From Oceanobacillus profundus (GTDB lineage: Bacteria; Bacillota; Bacilli; Bacillales; Amphibacillaceae): a stretch of 64,000 bases of DNA. The stretch spans positions 248,001 to 312,000 of the forward strand of contig NZ_QWEH01000002.1 of the NCBI RefSeq assembly GCF_003515705.1, written 5' to 3'. Below the pieces are notes generated by a model. That model did no database searches. It had not been told where the DNA came from and saw only the letters and a list, made by a program, of their open reading frames with translations. The translations under genes were made by a program, and so were the position numbers. Position 1 is the stretch's first letter. Every line of letters begins with the position of its first letter. Positions 18,183-28,085 of this stretch are shown here, piece by piece.

Positions 18183-18944
18183 ATGATCGGAATCTATACA
18201 GAAACTATCCAAACGATACCATGCTTAGTCGTAGTAGACGCAGAAAAGAAAAACGAAGCATTACCAGTTATTACCTACTTTCACGGATTTACAAGTGCAA
18301 AAGAACATAATCTACCGTTAGCATATTTGTTAGCTGAAAAGGGCTTTAGAGTAGTTTTACCTGACAGCATGTATCATGGTGAAAGAGAGCCAGATATACC
18401 AAAATTAAAAAAACAGGTTTCTTTTTGGAACATCGTTATGCAAAATATAAAAGAATTAGCCACTATTAAATCATTTTTCGAATCGAAAGGGTTGATTTTG
18501 GAAGACCGTTTTGGAGTGGCCGGAACAAGTATGGGAGGAATTACGACATCTGCCGCATTGTCACAGTATTCATGGATTAAAGTGGCAGCAATTTTAATGG
18601 GCTCTCCGAAAATTACGACTTATGCAAAGACATTGGTTGAGAGCTTTAAAAAAGTAGGGGACCTGCCGGTAACAGAGGAAATGATTGAGAGTCTCTATGA
18701 GCAATTAGAGAATTATGATTTATCAAAGCAACCAAAGAAATTAAATGACCGTCCGTTATTATTTTGGCATGGAGAAAGTGATTCAGTTGTTCCGTTTGAT
18801 CATTCCTATACATTTTATGATGAAGTTCAAATGGTCTATCGAAATAAAGAGAACATTAAATTCATTAAAGAACCAAACCAAAATCATAAAGTAAGTCGAT
18901 CAGCTATATTGGAAACAGTAAAATGGTTTGATAAACATTTATAA
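18183..18944 (+). CDS. yitV: Alpha/beta hydrolase (esterase), YitV-like
   Basis: A 253-residue alpha/beta hydrolase of the prolyl oligopeptidase-like type. The oxyanion region is TYFHGFTSAKE, the nucleophile elbow is GTSMGG (Ser near residue 119), the acid is in HGESDSVVPF, and the catalytic His is in NQNHKVS. The substrate is unknown. Its place between the yitU-like and yitW-like genes matches B. subtilis. GAGAAGGAG lies upstream of the ATG, and it is divergent from the HAD gene. Confidence 0.85.
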   Translation: MIGIYTETIQTIPCLVVVDAEKKNEALPVITYFHGFTSAKEHNLPLAYLLAEKGFRVVLPDSMYHGEREPDIPKLKKQVSFWNIVMQNIKELATIKSFFESKGLILEDRFGVAGTSMGGITTSAALSQYSWIKVAAILMGSPKITTYAKTLVESFKKVGDLPVTEEMIESLYEQLENYDLSKQPKKLNDRPLLFWHGESDSVVPFDHSYTFYDEVQMVYRNKENIKFIKEPNQNHKVSRSAILETVKWFDKHL

Positions 18945-19038
18945 TGATGATAGTGGCAGGAGGAATAGGTTAAAATCATTTAATAAAACCTGAATTTATG
19001 TTTAAATAGAAATAGATGAAGGATGGGAGGTAGAAGAG

Positions 19039-19350
19039 ATGGATGAAGCGTTAAAAGAGAATTTACTTGGCGCATTAGAAAATGTAATCGACCCTGAGTT
19101 AGGCATTGACATTGTTAATTTAGGATTAATATATGATGTTGATTTAGATGAAGATGGGGTTTGTAACGTTACAATGACCTTAACGTCAATGGGATGTCCA
19201 CTGGCTGCGCATATTGAAACAGATATTAAGCATGCACTTGCAGATATTCCAGAAGCGAAAGAAATAAAAGTAAATGTTGTATGGGATCCACCATGGGGTA
19301 AAGATAAAATGTCACGTTATGCTAAAATTGCCCTGGGAATTCCGGATTGA
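19039..19350 (+). CDS. yitW: MIP18/DUF59 family iron-sulfur assembly protein (YitW/SufT-like)
   Basis: A 103-residue MIP18-family protein (PaaD/SufT type), cytoplasmic, probably helping iron-sulfur cluster maturation. The signature DPELGIDIVNLGLIYDV is at residues 19-35, and the conserved Cys is in LTSMGCPLA. VVWDPPWGKDKMS follows near the end. The length is standard. A GGGAGG ribosome site precedes the ATG. It is separated from yitV by about 95 bp and followed by a terminator. Confidence 0.9.
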   Translation: MDEALKENLLGALENVIDPELGIDIVNLGLIYDVDLDEDGVCNVTMTLTSMGCPLAAHIETDIKHALADIPEAKEIKVNVVWDPPWGKDKMSRYAKIALGIPD

Positions 19351-19363
19351 TCTTAAATAATAA

Positions 19364-19400
19364 GAAAAAGCAGCCCGAATGTAATGGAGCTGCTTTTCTA
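19364..19400. terminator. Terminator after yitW
   Basis: GAAAAAGCAGC pairs with GCTGCTTTTC around a loop of about 14 nt. Confidence 0.75.
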
Positions 19401-19496
19401 ATTGCTTCGTGAAACTATACTAATTGAAAGTTGTGTGGATTACGTTGAGCCTTATTTACGAAGCGAGTCTCCTCGCATTAACAAACCAGGGCTTTT

Positions 19497-20318
19497 CTAT
19501 AAGAAAAATATAACCAATAACCCTACGACAACACAGTAATAAGAGAAATATTTTAAATTTCCTTTAGCCATGATATTCATAAACCATTTTAATGCAAAGT
19601 AGGTTGCAATAAATGCCGTGATAAAGGCAATAATATTTGGAATGAGCATGGATTGAAATTCCGGACTGCTCACTAATTTAGGAACTTCAATTATGGTTGT
19701 TCCTAAGCTGACCGGGATATACAGCAGGAATGAAAAGCGAAGTGCGGTTTCTTGTCTCATTCCAACGAGCATCGATGCAACAATCGTTGATCCCGAACGA
19801 CTAATCCCTGGTGTCACTGCAACTGCTTGCGTAAGTCCGACAATTAATGCATCCTTCAATGTTAGGTCGCGGTCGTTTTTTCTTCCCCTTAGATTACGAA
19901 TCATCCATACAGCAGCTGCTGTAATTAAGAGTGTAACCCCAACTACATTTGTTCCGCTTAATGCTTCCCCAATTGCATCGCCAAACAACAAGCCAATAAT
20001 ACCAACTGGGATTGTTGCGACAATAAGATAAATGATAAATTGAAAGTCGCTTTTTGCCTCTGGATCCTGCTTTATTAAGTAAATAATGCCGTTTTTAATT
20101 AAACGAATAATATCGTTCCAATAAATGATGAAAACCGCTAAAAGTGAAGCGAAGTTCACAAATATCTCGAAGGATAACCCACTCGCTTCGATACCAAATA
20201 GTTCTCGGAAAATAATAAGATGTCCACTCGATGAAATTGGGATTGGTTCTGTAACACCTTGTACGAGTCCTAAAATAAAATACTGGATGATTGTCCATAA
20301 TTCTGATACAAATTCCAT
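19497..20318 (-). CDS. uppP: Undecaprenyl-diphosphatase
   Basis: A 273-residue BacA/UppP membrane phosphatase that recycles the C55 lipid carrier for cell-wall synthesis; it also confers bacitracin tolerance when abundant. The two conserved active-site motifs are present: [14 protein letters not shown] near residues 21-34 and [10 protein letters not shown] in the middle. About eight membrane helices are visible. The Pro-Ile in place of the more usual Phe-Leu in the first motif is seen in a Bacillus subgroup. GGAGAG precedes the ATG. Confidence 0.94.
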   Translation of the reverse strand: MEFVSELWTIIQYFILGLVQGVTEPIPISSSGHLIIFRELFGIEASGLSFEIFVNFASLLAVFIIYWNDIIRLIKNGIIYLIKQDPEAKSDFQFIIYLIVATIPVGIIGLLFGDAIGEALSGTNVVGVTLLITAAAVWMIRNLRGRKNDRDLTLKDALIVGLTQAVAVTPGISRSGSTIVASMLVGMRQETALRFSFLLYIPVSLGTTIIEVPKLVSSPEFQSMLIPNIIAFITAFIATYFALKWFMNIMAKGNLKYFSYYCVVVGLLVIFFL

Positions 20319-20417
20319 TGTTTTCTCTCCTTATTATAGCCATTCATTTTCACCTGCAAACAAGTCACCAGATACTGCGCCTATGAATAGGCTGATGGTG
20401 AGAAGGAGGTTACGAAA

Positions 20418-20738
20418 ATGAAAAGTGATACTAAACATATGTATGATTTATGTAAAAGCCATATGCATTCGTATGTGCTTGCACAAACAACGGATGGCTC
20501 AAGTTTTGATGCAATTATAACTGGTTTGGATGATGAATACGTATATTTTGCTATGCCAGTAGACCCAAATCAACAAGGCTACCAAGAACATGAAGATAGT
20601 AGAGGATTTGGCTTTGGTTTTCCTGGATACGGGTATCCAGGGTTTGGTTATGGATTTGGGCGACCACCGCGTAGATTTCAACGGTTAATTTTGCCACTGG
20701 CAGCACTCGCAGCCATAAGTATCCTACCTTGGTATTAA
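20418..20738 (+). CDS. Glycine/aromatic-rich small protein of unknown function
   Basis: A 106-residue protein in three parts. The N-terminal 45 residues look like a small beta domain (YVLAQTTDGSSFDAIITGLD then DEYVYFAMPVD), similar in plan to Sm-like or SH3-like proteins. A Gly/Phe/Tyr repeat zone follows (GFGFGFPGYGYPGFGYGFG). A basic patch (RPPRRFQR) and a hydrophobic C-terminal tail (LILPLAALAAISILPWY) end it. I recognise no named family. Low-complexity Gly-aromatic stretches of this kind occur in spore-surface proteins, but nothing here proves that. GAGAAGGAGG precedes the ATG. Confidence 0.75.
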   Translation: MKSDTKHMYDLCKSHMHSYVLAQTTDGSSFDAIITGLDDEYVYFAMPVDPNQQGYQEHEDSRGFGFGFPGYGYPGFGYGFGRPPRRFQRLILPLAALAAISILPWY

Positions 20739-20744
20739 AAATGA

Positions 20745-20781
20745 AAACCCTTGCCGTCATTGCTAAAGGCAAGGGTTATTT
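20745..20781. terminator. Bidirectional terminator
   Basis: AAACCCTTGCC and GGCAAGGGTT form a clean stem between convergent genes. Confidence 0.85.
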
Positions 20782-20787
20782 CTGCAT

Positions 20788-20964
20788 TTAATTACTTTTC
20801 TCTTTTAGTACGCCATCACCTAAAATGAAAGCAGCTACTACAAAAACAGCTGAAAGAATTAATGCTTCTGATAGGACGAAAGGTTCTCCACCCATACTAG
20901 TTAACACATAGGATACAGCAGCACTGATCAAAACAGCCCAAACAATCGTCATTATGTAACGCAT
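20788..20964 (-). CDS. yjzD: YjzD family small membrane protein (DUF2929)
   Basis: A 58-residue protein with two hydrophobic segments; MTIVWAVLISAAVSYVLTSMGGEPF matches the DUF2929/YjzD pattern over its first half when read in pieces. Function is unknown. The start is the ATG at 20964, preceded by GTGGGAG; the longer frame to 21024 has no ribosome site. In B. subtilis the gene also lies just before yjaV-med-fabHA, although here it is on the opposite strand to those genes. Confidence 0.8.
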   Translation of the reverse strand: MRYIMTIVWAVLISAAVSYVLTSMGGEPFVLSEALILSAVFVVAAFILGDGVLKEKSN

Positions 20965-21148
20965 AACTCCCACCCCACTTCTTATTCTATAAAAGGTTAT
21001 AACAAAAAGAAGCACTTGAAACAACCTATTGTAAAAAAGTTTAGATCAATTTATTATTCGAACGATATTCATCTTTATATCCTCATATAGTTTATCAAAT
21101 ACAAACAAAAATGAAAAGGCTTGTCATGAAAATAAAATATTTAAAGTG

Positions 21149-21294
21149 CCTCTTCAAATAGGAGGATGAAAGCAAGCCAACGAGCTACCACAGGATGTGG
21201 TGACTTTGACGTTCGACATAGGACGTGTCGGTTTTTAGTCGAAGGTCTTTGTTCTCGATGTGTCATTTTCACCGGACTTTTTGAACATCCTCTT
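21149..21294. repeat. Dispersed non-coding repeat, copy 1
   Basis: About 146 bp that recur, diverged, at 34828-35059 and in part at 47389-47484. The right part (TTCGACATAGGACGTGTC, then GTTTTTAGTCGAAGG, then ACCGGACTTTTTGAACA) is closely shared with copy 2. TTCGAC at 21212-21217 and GTCGAA at 21238-21243 can pair, giving a hairpin kept in both longer copies. The ends share TTCAAA in inverted orientation, which suggests a short non-autonomous mobile element. It occupies most of the 312-bp gap between yjzD and yjaV. Confidence 0.75.
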
Positions 21295-21336
21295 AAATGT
21301 AACGCAAAATATCCTTGATAAGGGAAGTGTTTACGA

Positions 21337-21954
21337 ATGTCTATCTTGGTAATGGATTGCAATGATTGGAGAACCTATCATATTGTTGAAATGCTCTTAG
21401 AAAATGATTACAAAGTGGATGCTTTTTTAACTACAAATACCGAAGAAGATTTAAGTATGTTTTTTGTACGAAATAGTTCGTTTTCTATCGTTACAGAAGA
21501 CGTTCAAAAAAAGTATGCTGTTGGCATCTTTTTAGGAGATATAGAAAGTGATATGCGTCATGAATTCGATCAATTAATTGTAATTAATCCAGCTAAGAAC
21601 TCATTTCAATCCGACACACATACAAAATGTACTGTCATTCACACTCCGATTCTTTTTGGAGAGTGGATGCCAATGAAGGAAGAAGGGATATATAATGAAG
21701 ACACATTCATACCTTTTGAATCCGAAACATTTGAGAAAAGTGCACTTTATATAGGCGATTTTACCAAGGCGCTCCTTCAGTGGCTACAAGTTTCCGATTT
21801 ACCACCGATCCTATATGTGAATAATAAAAATGATGGAAAAAAGGGAGACTCGAAACTTGAAAAAAACGTCTTCATCCGTGACAATATACCTAAGCGAGAG
21901 AAGGTGAAATCTGTAATCGAGCATTATCGTTCCAAAAGGAATTTCAAGATTTGA
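21337..21954 (+). CDS. yjaV: YjaV-like protein
   Basis: A 205-residue protein placed as B. subtilis yjaV, just before med. The N-terminus (ILVMDCNDWRTYHIVEMLLEN) and the segment TVIHTPILFGEWMP look like a worn Rossmann-type NAD-dependent epimerase fold, but the glycine-rich nucleotide loop is missing. The C-terminus is basic. Function is unknown. The ribosome site is AAGGGA. med begins about 90 bp later and is probably cotranscribed. Confidence 0.7.
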   Translation: MSILVMDCNDWRTYHIVEMLLENDYKVDAFLTTNTEEDLSMFFVRNSSFSIVTEDVQKKYAVGIFLGDIESDMRHEFDQLIVINPAKNSFQSDTHTKCTVIHTPILFGEWMPMKEEGIYNEDTFIPFESETFEKSALYIGDFTKALLQWLQVSDLPPILYVNNKNDGKKGDSKLEKNVFIRDNIPKREKVKSVIEHYRSKRNFKI

Positions 21955-22047
21955 TATCAAAATGTAACATTGGATTCATTTACCGAAAAAAATGTAGCAG
22001 GTACAATGGAAGAAGCTTTGAAAATGTGGCAGAATGGAGGCCGGACC

Positions 22048-23004
22048 TTGAGGAATATCAAAATCATTCTATTATTCGTAGCAAGTGCATCAATTCTTTC
22101 AGGCTGCTCATACTTTAATACAGGTCAAATTCAAAATGTTGGTTTGCTGGTTGATACTGCCATCGATGAGAATGCATGGAGTGAGAAGGGCTATAAAGGA
22201 CTTTCGCTAATCGAAGAGCGCTTCGATGTCCAAGTGTATTATAAAGAAAATATAACGACCGAAGAGGAAATTAACGAAGCCATTGATGAATTTGTACAAG
22301 ATGGAGTGAACCTGATTTTTGGTCACAGTAACATGTATGGTGACTATTTTATAGATATCGCAGAGCTATATCCGGATGTCCATTTTGTATACGTTAACGG
22401 TGGTGAGAGCAGTGAAAATGTTACGAGCTTAAATTTTAATTCACATGCGATGGGTTTTTTTGCTGGAATGGTAGCAGGTGAGATGACGACTACAAATGAA
22501 ATAGGTGTCATTGCTGCTTTTTCTTGGCAACCAGAAGCGGAGGGGTTCTATGAGGGGGTAAAATACCAAAATCCAAATGCTCATATCCGCGTAAATTATA
22601 CAAACAGCTGGACGAATACCGATATAGCTACAGGCATTTATAAGACAATGCAGCAAAATGGTGTGGATATTGTGTATCCGATTGGAGATTCTTATAGTGA
22701 AGAGGTTATCCGAAAAGCCGCTGAAGATCAAAACTATGCGATTGGTTATATTACAGACCAGCTTTCCATAGCTCCTAACACAGTTCTAACAAGTACAATC
22801 CAACATGTTGACGAGCTCTATGAAAAAACAGCCGAGCAATTTAATGAAGGTAAGCTTGCAGGAGAGTTGATTACATTAGATTTTAACGACGAGTTTATTA
22901 CTTTAGGTGAATTCAATGAAGCAATTCCAGAAGCTTTTCAAGAAGAATTACATGACCTCATTAAAGAATATAAAGAGACAGGACTACTTCCGAATGAACA
23001 CTAA
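22048..23004 (+). CDS. med: Med-like BMP-family lipoprotein (competence regulator)
   Basis: A 318-residue lipoprotein of the basic membrane protein/ABC substrate-binding type. In B. subtilis, Med raises comK expression. The signal peptide (IKIILLFVASASILSGC) has the lipobox LSGC. Two-lobe binding-protein motifs follow: VGLLVDTAIDENAWSEKGYKG, then NLIFGHSNMYGDYF, then TSLNFNSHAMGFFAGMVAG. The start is taken as TTG at 22048 because GGAGG lies 7 bp upstream and the resulting length equals B. subtilis Med (317). The frame is open 26 codons further upstream. In B. subtilis comZ follows med; none is found here. Confidence 0.88.
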   Translation: MRNIKIILLFVASASILSGCSYFNTGQIQNVGLLVDTAIDENAWSEKGYKGLSLIEERFDVQVYYKENITTEEEINEAIDEFVQDGVNLIFGHSNMYGDYFIDIAELYPDVHFVYVNGGESSENVTSLNFNSHAMGFFAGMVAGEMTTTNEIGVIAAFSWQPEAEGFYEGVKYQNPNAHIRVNYTNSWTNTDIATGIYKTMQQNGVDIVYPIGDSYSEEVIRKAAEDQNYAIGYITDQLSIAPNTVLTSTIQHVDELYEKTAEQFNEGKLAGELITLDFNDEFITLGEFNEAIPEAFQEELHDLIKEYKETGLLPNEH

Positions 23005-23046
23005 TTAAACGGCGAAATATCCATTTTTTCTTGCTAAATAGTGTAT

Positions 23047-23076
23047 TTTACATTAAAATTAGTACCAAGTCATAAT
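23047..23076 (+). promoter_or_regulatory. fabH-fabF promoter overlapped by a FapR-type operator
   Basis: TTTACA (23047-23052) and CATAAT (23071-23076) are 18 bp apart and make a plausible sigma-A promoter. TTAGTACCAAGTCATAA (23059-23075) covers the -10 region and matches the FapR operator pattern (TTAGTACC followed by a near-symmetric TAA arm). FapR represses fatty-acid synthesis genes until malonyl-CoA rises. Binding here is inferred from sequence and the downstream genes. Confidence 0.75.
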
Positions 23077-23130
23077 AATTGATATTAAAGTACAACCAAT
23101 TAAACATGAATATATAAGGGAGCTGTCAAT

Positions 23131-24069
23131 ATGAACGTAGGTATATTGGGCACAGGTCATTATCTTCCAACTAGAGTAGTTACAAATAAAGATTTGGAAA
23201 AAATAGTTGATACAAATGATGAATGGATCCGAACACGAACTGGGATTGAGGAAAGAAGGTTAGCCGAGGACGATATCGATACATCGGATATGGCATACCA
23301 TGCAGCACTTGGTGCACTTGAAGAAGCTGCAATCGATGCAGCTGATATTGACTTAATTTTAGTTGCAACTGTAACTGCAGATACGCCATTTCCATCTGTG
23401 GCATGTATGGTGCAGGAACGTCTAGGTGCGATGAATGCAGCTGCGATGGATATTGGTGCTGCATGTGCTGGTTTTATGTATGGATTAATTACAGCTAAAC
23501 AATTTATCGAAACAAAAGCTTATAAAAATGTACTTGTCATTGGTGCGGATAAGCTATCTAAAATCATTAATTGGGAAGACCGCTCTACCTGTGTATTGCT
23601 TGGAGATGGAGCTGGGGCAGCGGTTGTTGGTGAAGTAACAGAAGGAAAAGGGATCCTATCTTTTGAATTAGGAGCTAATGGATCTGGTGGTAAAGATTTA
23701 TATCAGAACGAAAATGATCAACTCGTTATGAACGGTCGTGAAGTATTTAAATTTGCAGTAAGACAAATGCCAGAGTCTACAGTTAACGTAATTAAACAAT
23801 TGGGTTATAGTAAAGAGGATGTTGATTATTTGGTGCCGCATCAGGCGAATATTCGAATTATGGATGCTGCTCGTGAGCGTTTAGGAATTTCATCTGATAA
23901 AATGGCAGCGACAATTAGAAAGTACGGAAATAATTCCGCAGCATCGATACCTATGGCTTTATCGGAATCAGTAAAAGAAGGTAAAATAAAAGATAATGAT
24001 TTAATTGTATTAGTTGGCTTTGGTGGCGGGCTAACTTGGGGCGCGGTTGCAATGCGTTGGGGCAAATAA
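23131..24069 (+). CDS. fabH: Beta-ketoacyl-ACP synthase III
   Basis: FabH starts fatty-acid chains by condensing acyl-CoA with malonyl-ACP. The 312-residue protein has the catalytic triad: Cys112 in [10 protein letters not shown], His in PHQANIRI (about 238) and Asn in GNNSAASIP (about 268). The N-terminal [14 protein letters not shown] is also typical. Bacilli favour branched primers, which fits FabHA, although specificity is not readable here. fabF follows 31 bp later, and a FapR-type site lies upstream. The ribosome site is AGGGAGCT. Confidence 0.95.
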   Translation: MNVGILGTGHYLPTRVVTNKDLEKIVDTNDEWIRTRTGIEERRLAEDDIDTSDMAYHAALGALEEAAIDAADIDLILVATVTADTPFPSVACMVQERLGAMNAAAMDIGAACAGFMYGLITAKQFIETKAYKNVLVIGADKLSKIINWEDRSTCVLLGDGAGAAVVGEVTEGKGILSFELGANGSGGKDLYQNENDQLVMNGREVFKFAVRQMPESTVNVIKQLGYSKEDVDYLVPHQANIRIMDAARERLGISSDKMAATIRKYGNNSAASIPMALSESVKEGKIKDNDLIVLVGFGGGLTWGAVAMRWGK

Positions 24070-24100
24070 GCCGTTAATTTAGTGAAAGGTGGAAAAGATA

Positions 24101-25339
24101 ATGAAAGAAAACAGAGTAGTAGTTACTGGATTAGGGGCAGTAACACCTCTAGGTAATAATGTGGAAACGATGTGGGAAAACATCTTAGCGGGTAAATCAG
24201 GGGTTGATTTTGTAACGAAGGTTAATAAAGACCATTATCCTGCTAAGGTAGCCGCAGAAGTAAAGGACTTTGAGCCTACGGAATATATGGATAAAAAAGA
24301 TGTACGTAAAATGGATCCATTCACACAGTATGCAGTTGCTGCAGCGAAAATGGCTGTTGAAGATGCAAAGCTTACGATAGATGATAGCAATGCACATCGA
24401 GTAGGCGTATGGATTGGCTCAGGAATCGGTGGTATGAAAACCTGGGAGGATCAGCATACAAAACTATTAGAAAAAGGTCCGAAAAGGGTTAGTCCATTTT
24501 TTGTCCCAATGATGATTCCGGATATGGCTGCTGGTCAAGTATCCATTCAATTAGGTGCAAAAGGTATCAACTCTTGTTCTGTTACAGCTTGTGCGTCAGG
24601 TGCCAATTCAATTGGTGATGCATTCAAAGCGGTTCAGCGTGGAGATGTTGACTATATTATTGCCGGCGGTACAGAGGCGCCCATCTCTGATATGGCCTTT
24701 GCTGGTTTCTCTTCAGCGAAAGCTTTATCTACAAATGAAGATCCAAGTACAGCTAGCCGCCCATTTGATAAAAACCGAGATGGTTTTGTTATGGGTGAAG
24801 GTGCCGGGATTTTAATTTTAGAATCATTGGCTTCGGCAATTGAGCGTGGTGCAAAAATCTATGGAGAAATCGTAGGATATGGTGCAACAGGTGATGCTTA
24901 CCATATTACAGCTCCAGCAGAAAATGGTGAAGGTGCAGCTCGTGCGATGCAGCTTGCGCTTAAGGATGCTGGCATTGCTCCGGAAGAAGTAGATTACATT
25001 AATGCCCACGGGACAAGCACGAATTTAAATGATAAATACGAAACAGCTGCAATTAAGTCCGTTTTTGGTGATTATGCAAATAAGCTTGCTATTTCCTCGA
25101 CGAAATCTATGACAGGACATTTACTTGGTGCAGCAGGTGGGGTAGAGGCTGTTATTTCGATTAAATCAATTCAAGATAGTATCGTCCCTGCGACAATTAA
25201 TTATGAAACTCCAGACCCAGATTGTGATTTGGATTATGTCCCGAATGAAGCGAGACAACAGAATGTAGATGTTGTTGTAAGTAATTCACTTGGATTTGGT
25301 GGACATAATGTTGCGCTTGTATTTAAAAAGTATAAATAA
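24101..25339 (+). CDS. fabF: Beta-ketoacyl-ACP synthase II
   Basis: FabF elongates the acyl chain. The 412-residue thiolase-fold enzyme has the nucleophile Cys in [11 protein letters not shown], the first His in [11 protein letters not shown] and the second in [10 protein letters not shown]. It forms an operon with fabH and is followed by a terminator. The start is the ATG at 24101 with AAAGGTGG before it; a GTG 12 bp upstream overlaps that ribosome site. The length matches B. subtilis FabF (413). Confidence 0.95.
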   Translation: MKENRVVVTGLGAVTPLGNNVETMWENILAGKSGVDFVTKVNKDHYPAKVAAEVKDFEPTEYMDKKDVRKMDPFTQYAVAAAKMAVEDAKLTIDDSNAHRVGVWIGSGIGGMKTWEDQHTKLLEKGPKRVSPFFVPMMIPDMAAGQVSIQLGAKGINSCSVTACASGANSIGDAFKAVQRGDVDYIIAGGTEAPISDMAFAGFSSAKALSTNEDPSTASRPFDKNRDGFVMGEGAGILILESLASAIERGAKIYGEIVGYGATGDAYHITAPAENGEGAARAMQLALKDAGIAPEEVDYINAHGTSTNLNDKYETAAIKSVFGDYANKLAISSTKSMTGHLLGAAGGVEAVISIKSIQDSIVPATINYETPDPDCDLDYVPNEARQQNVDVVVSNSLGFGGHNVALVFKKYK

Positions 25340-25358
25340 TTAACTATGAAAAGCTAAG

Positions 25359-25396
25359 AAGCTGGTAGCATGGAACATTGCTAACCGGCTTTTTTG
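25359..25396 (+). terminator. Terminator after fabF
   Basis: AAGCTGGTAGC and GCTAACCGGCTT pair with small mismatches and are followed by TTTTTT. Confidence 0.8.
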
Positions 25397-25446
25397 ATGT
25401 TTTAAAAAGTTCATCTAACTGAGTGCAGATTTAAGGGGGGATCCTG

Positions 25447-25515
25447 ATGTTCAAAAGAATTGGCTGTGATTCAAGAATAAATGCTGATGTTCACAAATGC
25501 TGCGCCAGTAAGTAA
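25447..25515 (+). CDS. Possible 22-residue peptide gene
   Basis: ATG at 25447 has AAGGGGGG exactly 6 bp upstream, an excellent ribosome site in an otherwise empty 314-bp gap after fabF. The product would be MFKRIGCDSRINADVHKC plus four residues, with three cysteines and a basic N-terminus. No promoter or terminator is obvious and no family is recognised. The short length means it may be chance. The rest of the gap (25516-25653) shows nothing else clear. Confidence 0.28.
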   Translation: MFKRIGCDSRINADVHKCCASK

Positions 25516-25653
25516 ATTCTGGGTTCAAATAGATACCTAACTTGGCAGGAGTTAAATTTTTTTGCTCGTTAATAACGTTAGATGAAATGACATGTTTTGA
25601 GTTAGCTAGCATAAAATGTACTAATAAAAACGGACAAGCTTAGGTGGGATATC

Positions 25654-25854
25654 ATGGGATATATTTTTATCTTTCTCATTGGATTTGGACTAGCTGTTAC
25701 TGGTGGCGTTACCATTATTGCATATATGAATTTTCTTCCAGCTGGTTTATCATGGTCGGATTACTTTATTTTTATTAGTAGCAGGATTGAATGCTATTTT
25801 CTATTAATTGGACTTGCTATCATGGCATTTGTGCTTTATCGTTATCCAAATTAA
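25654..25854 (+). CDS. Two-helix small membrane protein
   Basis: A 66-residue protein with two hydrophobic helices (residues 3-25 and 45-62) linked by PAGLSWSDYFIFISSRIE. I do not recognise a family. AGGTGG lies 6 bp before the ATG. It stands between fabF and yjbA on the same strand; the spacing of about 83 bp to yjbA allows cotranscription. Confidence 0.7.
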   Translation: MGYIFIFLIGFGLAVTGGVTIIAYMNFLPAGLSWSDYFIFISSRIECYFLLIGLAIMAFVLYRYPN

Positions 25855-25937
25855 TTTTAATGGAACTTCTCGAATATTTTTCACCGTGATGGTCATAATG
25901 TATTCTAAATCGGAATATGAAAAGTGAGGGTTGTTCT

Positions 25938-26699
25938 ATGTTATATTTGCACGATGTATGGGTGAATTGGTTTGAAGGAGAAGAGAATGGCTACAGTGTC
26001 TGCCATTTCCATGAGTGGCGTAAGGAGGACGCAATTGAGCTGTTGGACCAAGTGCCGTTGTTATACATAACAGAAACACTATATAACTACATTGAAAATG
26101 ATATGCATGATCTACCGAAAGCTTTGCTTGATTCGATCTACAAAAGAGCATATACACGCAAGGGACAAAAAAGATCGGTTGTGGAGTATGCATGTATCGT
26201 TACAGACGGTAATGATATACTTGCTTTTGATACGATTGGCTATTCGATACCTATTCGTAAAAGTAGATTAATACCGCGACAAGAACAGCTAGTATTTGAT
26301 ATGATTGCCAATACGAAAGCACAATCTTTTAAATTCGTTGAAAGTGATTACCAAAAAGAATACCATATGCTTTCCATGTCGCCTGAGCTGATCTTTGGAC
26401 TGACAAGAAAAGAAAGACAACTCAAACAATTGCTCATGATTGGCTTGGATCAGTTGAAGACAACAAATAACCGCGAAGAATTGCGGTACTGGCTAACTGA
26501 ATGGGATCCCAAGCAATATCCTGCGATTCGCTATATGGATGAGGATACGGTTTGGGAAACGTTGTATAATGGTGTGAAAGAGGGCTGGAGCCCAACCCAT
26601 GAAGAACTTTGCATGAAATTGATTCGCGGACAGCCTTTTTTAGAGAAAATGTGGGAAGCTGAGATTGGGCCAGAACATGATACATCCAATCAAAAATAG
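25938..26699 (+). CDS. yjbA: YjbA family protein (UPF0736)
   Basis: A 253-residue soluble protein of the YjbA/DUF3603 family, conserved in Bacillaceae without known function. It starts [19 protein letters not shown] and contains [19 protein letters not shown]. The ATG at 25938 is chosen because GTGAGGG sits upstream and the family usually begins here; an in-frame ATG lies 21 bp earlier. The gene context, just before trpS, is as in B. subtilis, except that trpS is convergent. Confidence 0.85.
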   Translation: MLYLHDVWVNWFEGEENGYSVCHFHEWRKEDAIELLDQVPLLYITETLYNYIENDMHDLPKALLDSIYKRAYTRKGQKRSVVEYACIVTDGNDILAFDTIGYSIPIRKSRLIPRQEQLVFDMIANTKAQSFKFVESDYQKEYHMLSMSPELIFGLTRKERQLKQLLMIGLDQLKTTNNREELRYWLTEWDPKQYPAIRYMDEDTVWETLYNGVKEGWSPTHEELCMKLIRGQPFLEKMWEAEIGPEHDTSNQK

Positions 26700-26731
26700 A
26701 TTTCAGTATATGCCATCGAACGAGCTAAAAG

Positions 26732-26768
26732 CAATGCGCTAAGCAGAAAAATCTGCCTAGCGCATTTT
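26732..26768. terminator. Bidirectional terminator between yjbA and trpS
   Basis: AATGCGCTA pairs with TAGCGCATT, and inside it GCAGA pairs with TCTGC, giving a long stem between convergent genes. Confidence 0.85.
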
Positions 26769-26774
26769 AAATGA

Positions 26775-27767
<993 letters not shown>

Positions 27768-27794
27768 TTATCACTCCATCTTATCATTTTAAAG

Positions 27795-27990
27795 CATTAA
27801 AAAAGCATTAAAAAAGCCCATTCTCCCTATAGAAAAGGGACGAATGAACCGCGGTGCCACCCTAATTATCTTAACTTTGTAAGATCACTTTAATTGTTAT
27901 CAGCTCTAAAGTCCAATTCCAATTTACCTTGATGCTTGTTTCCACCAACCACAAGCTCTCTCAAATTCAGAGGATAAATTGTACTATATC
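27795..27990 (-). ncRNA. T-box leader of trpS (Trp-specific)
   Basis: On the - strand the leader shows the invariant T-box AGGGTGGCACCGCGG (27848-27862) and then a terminator, TTCATTCGTCCC pairing with GGGAGAATG, followed by T runs (27800-27845). The 5' part has AGAGAGC and GGTGGAA, the usual stem I marks. The likely specifier is TGG at 27913-27915, in the stretch TTGGACTTTAGAGCTG, which fits tryptophan. A second TGG lies at 27919-27921. Uncharged tRNA-Trp should stabilise the antiterminator. The exact transcript start was not determined. Confidence 0.92.
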
Positions 27991-28085
27991 TTTATCAACG
28001 CTAAATATATTAATTTTTAACTATTATATATATCCTTTTATTGAAATGCAAGGGGAAAGTTTATTAGGCGGGCTTTTAGTTCTTG

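Noticed and set aside
21141-21362. 73-codon - strand frame in repeat copy 1
   Set aside because: Its translation resembles that of repeat copy 2 only because the DNA element is repeated; no start signals.
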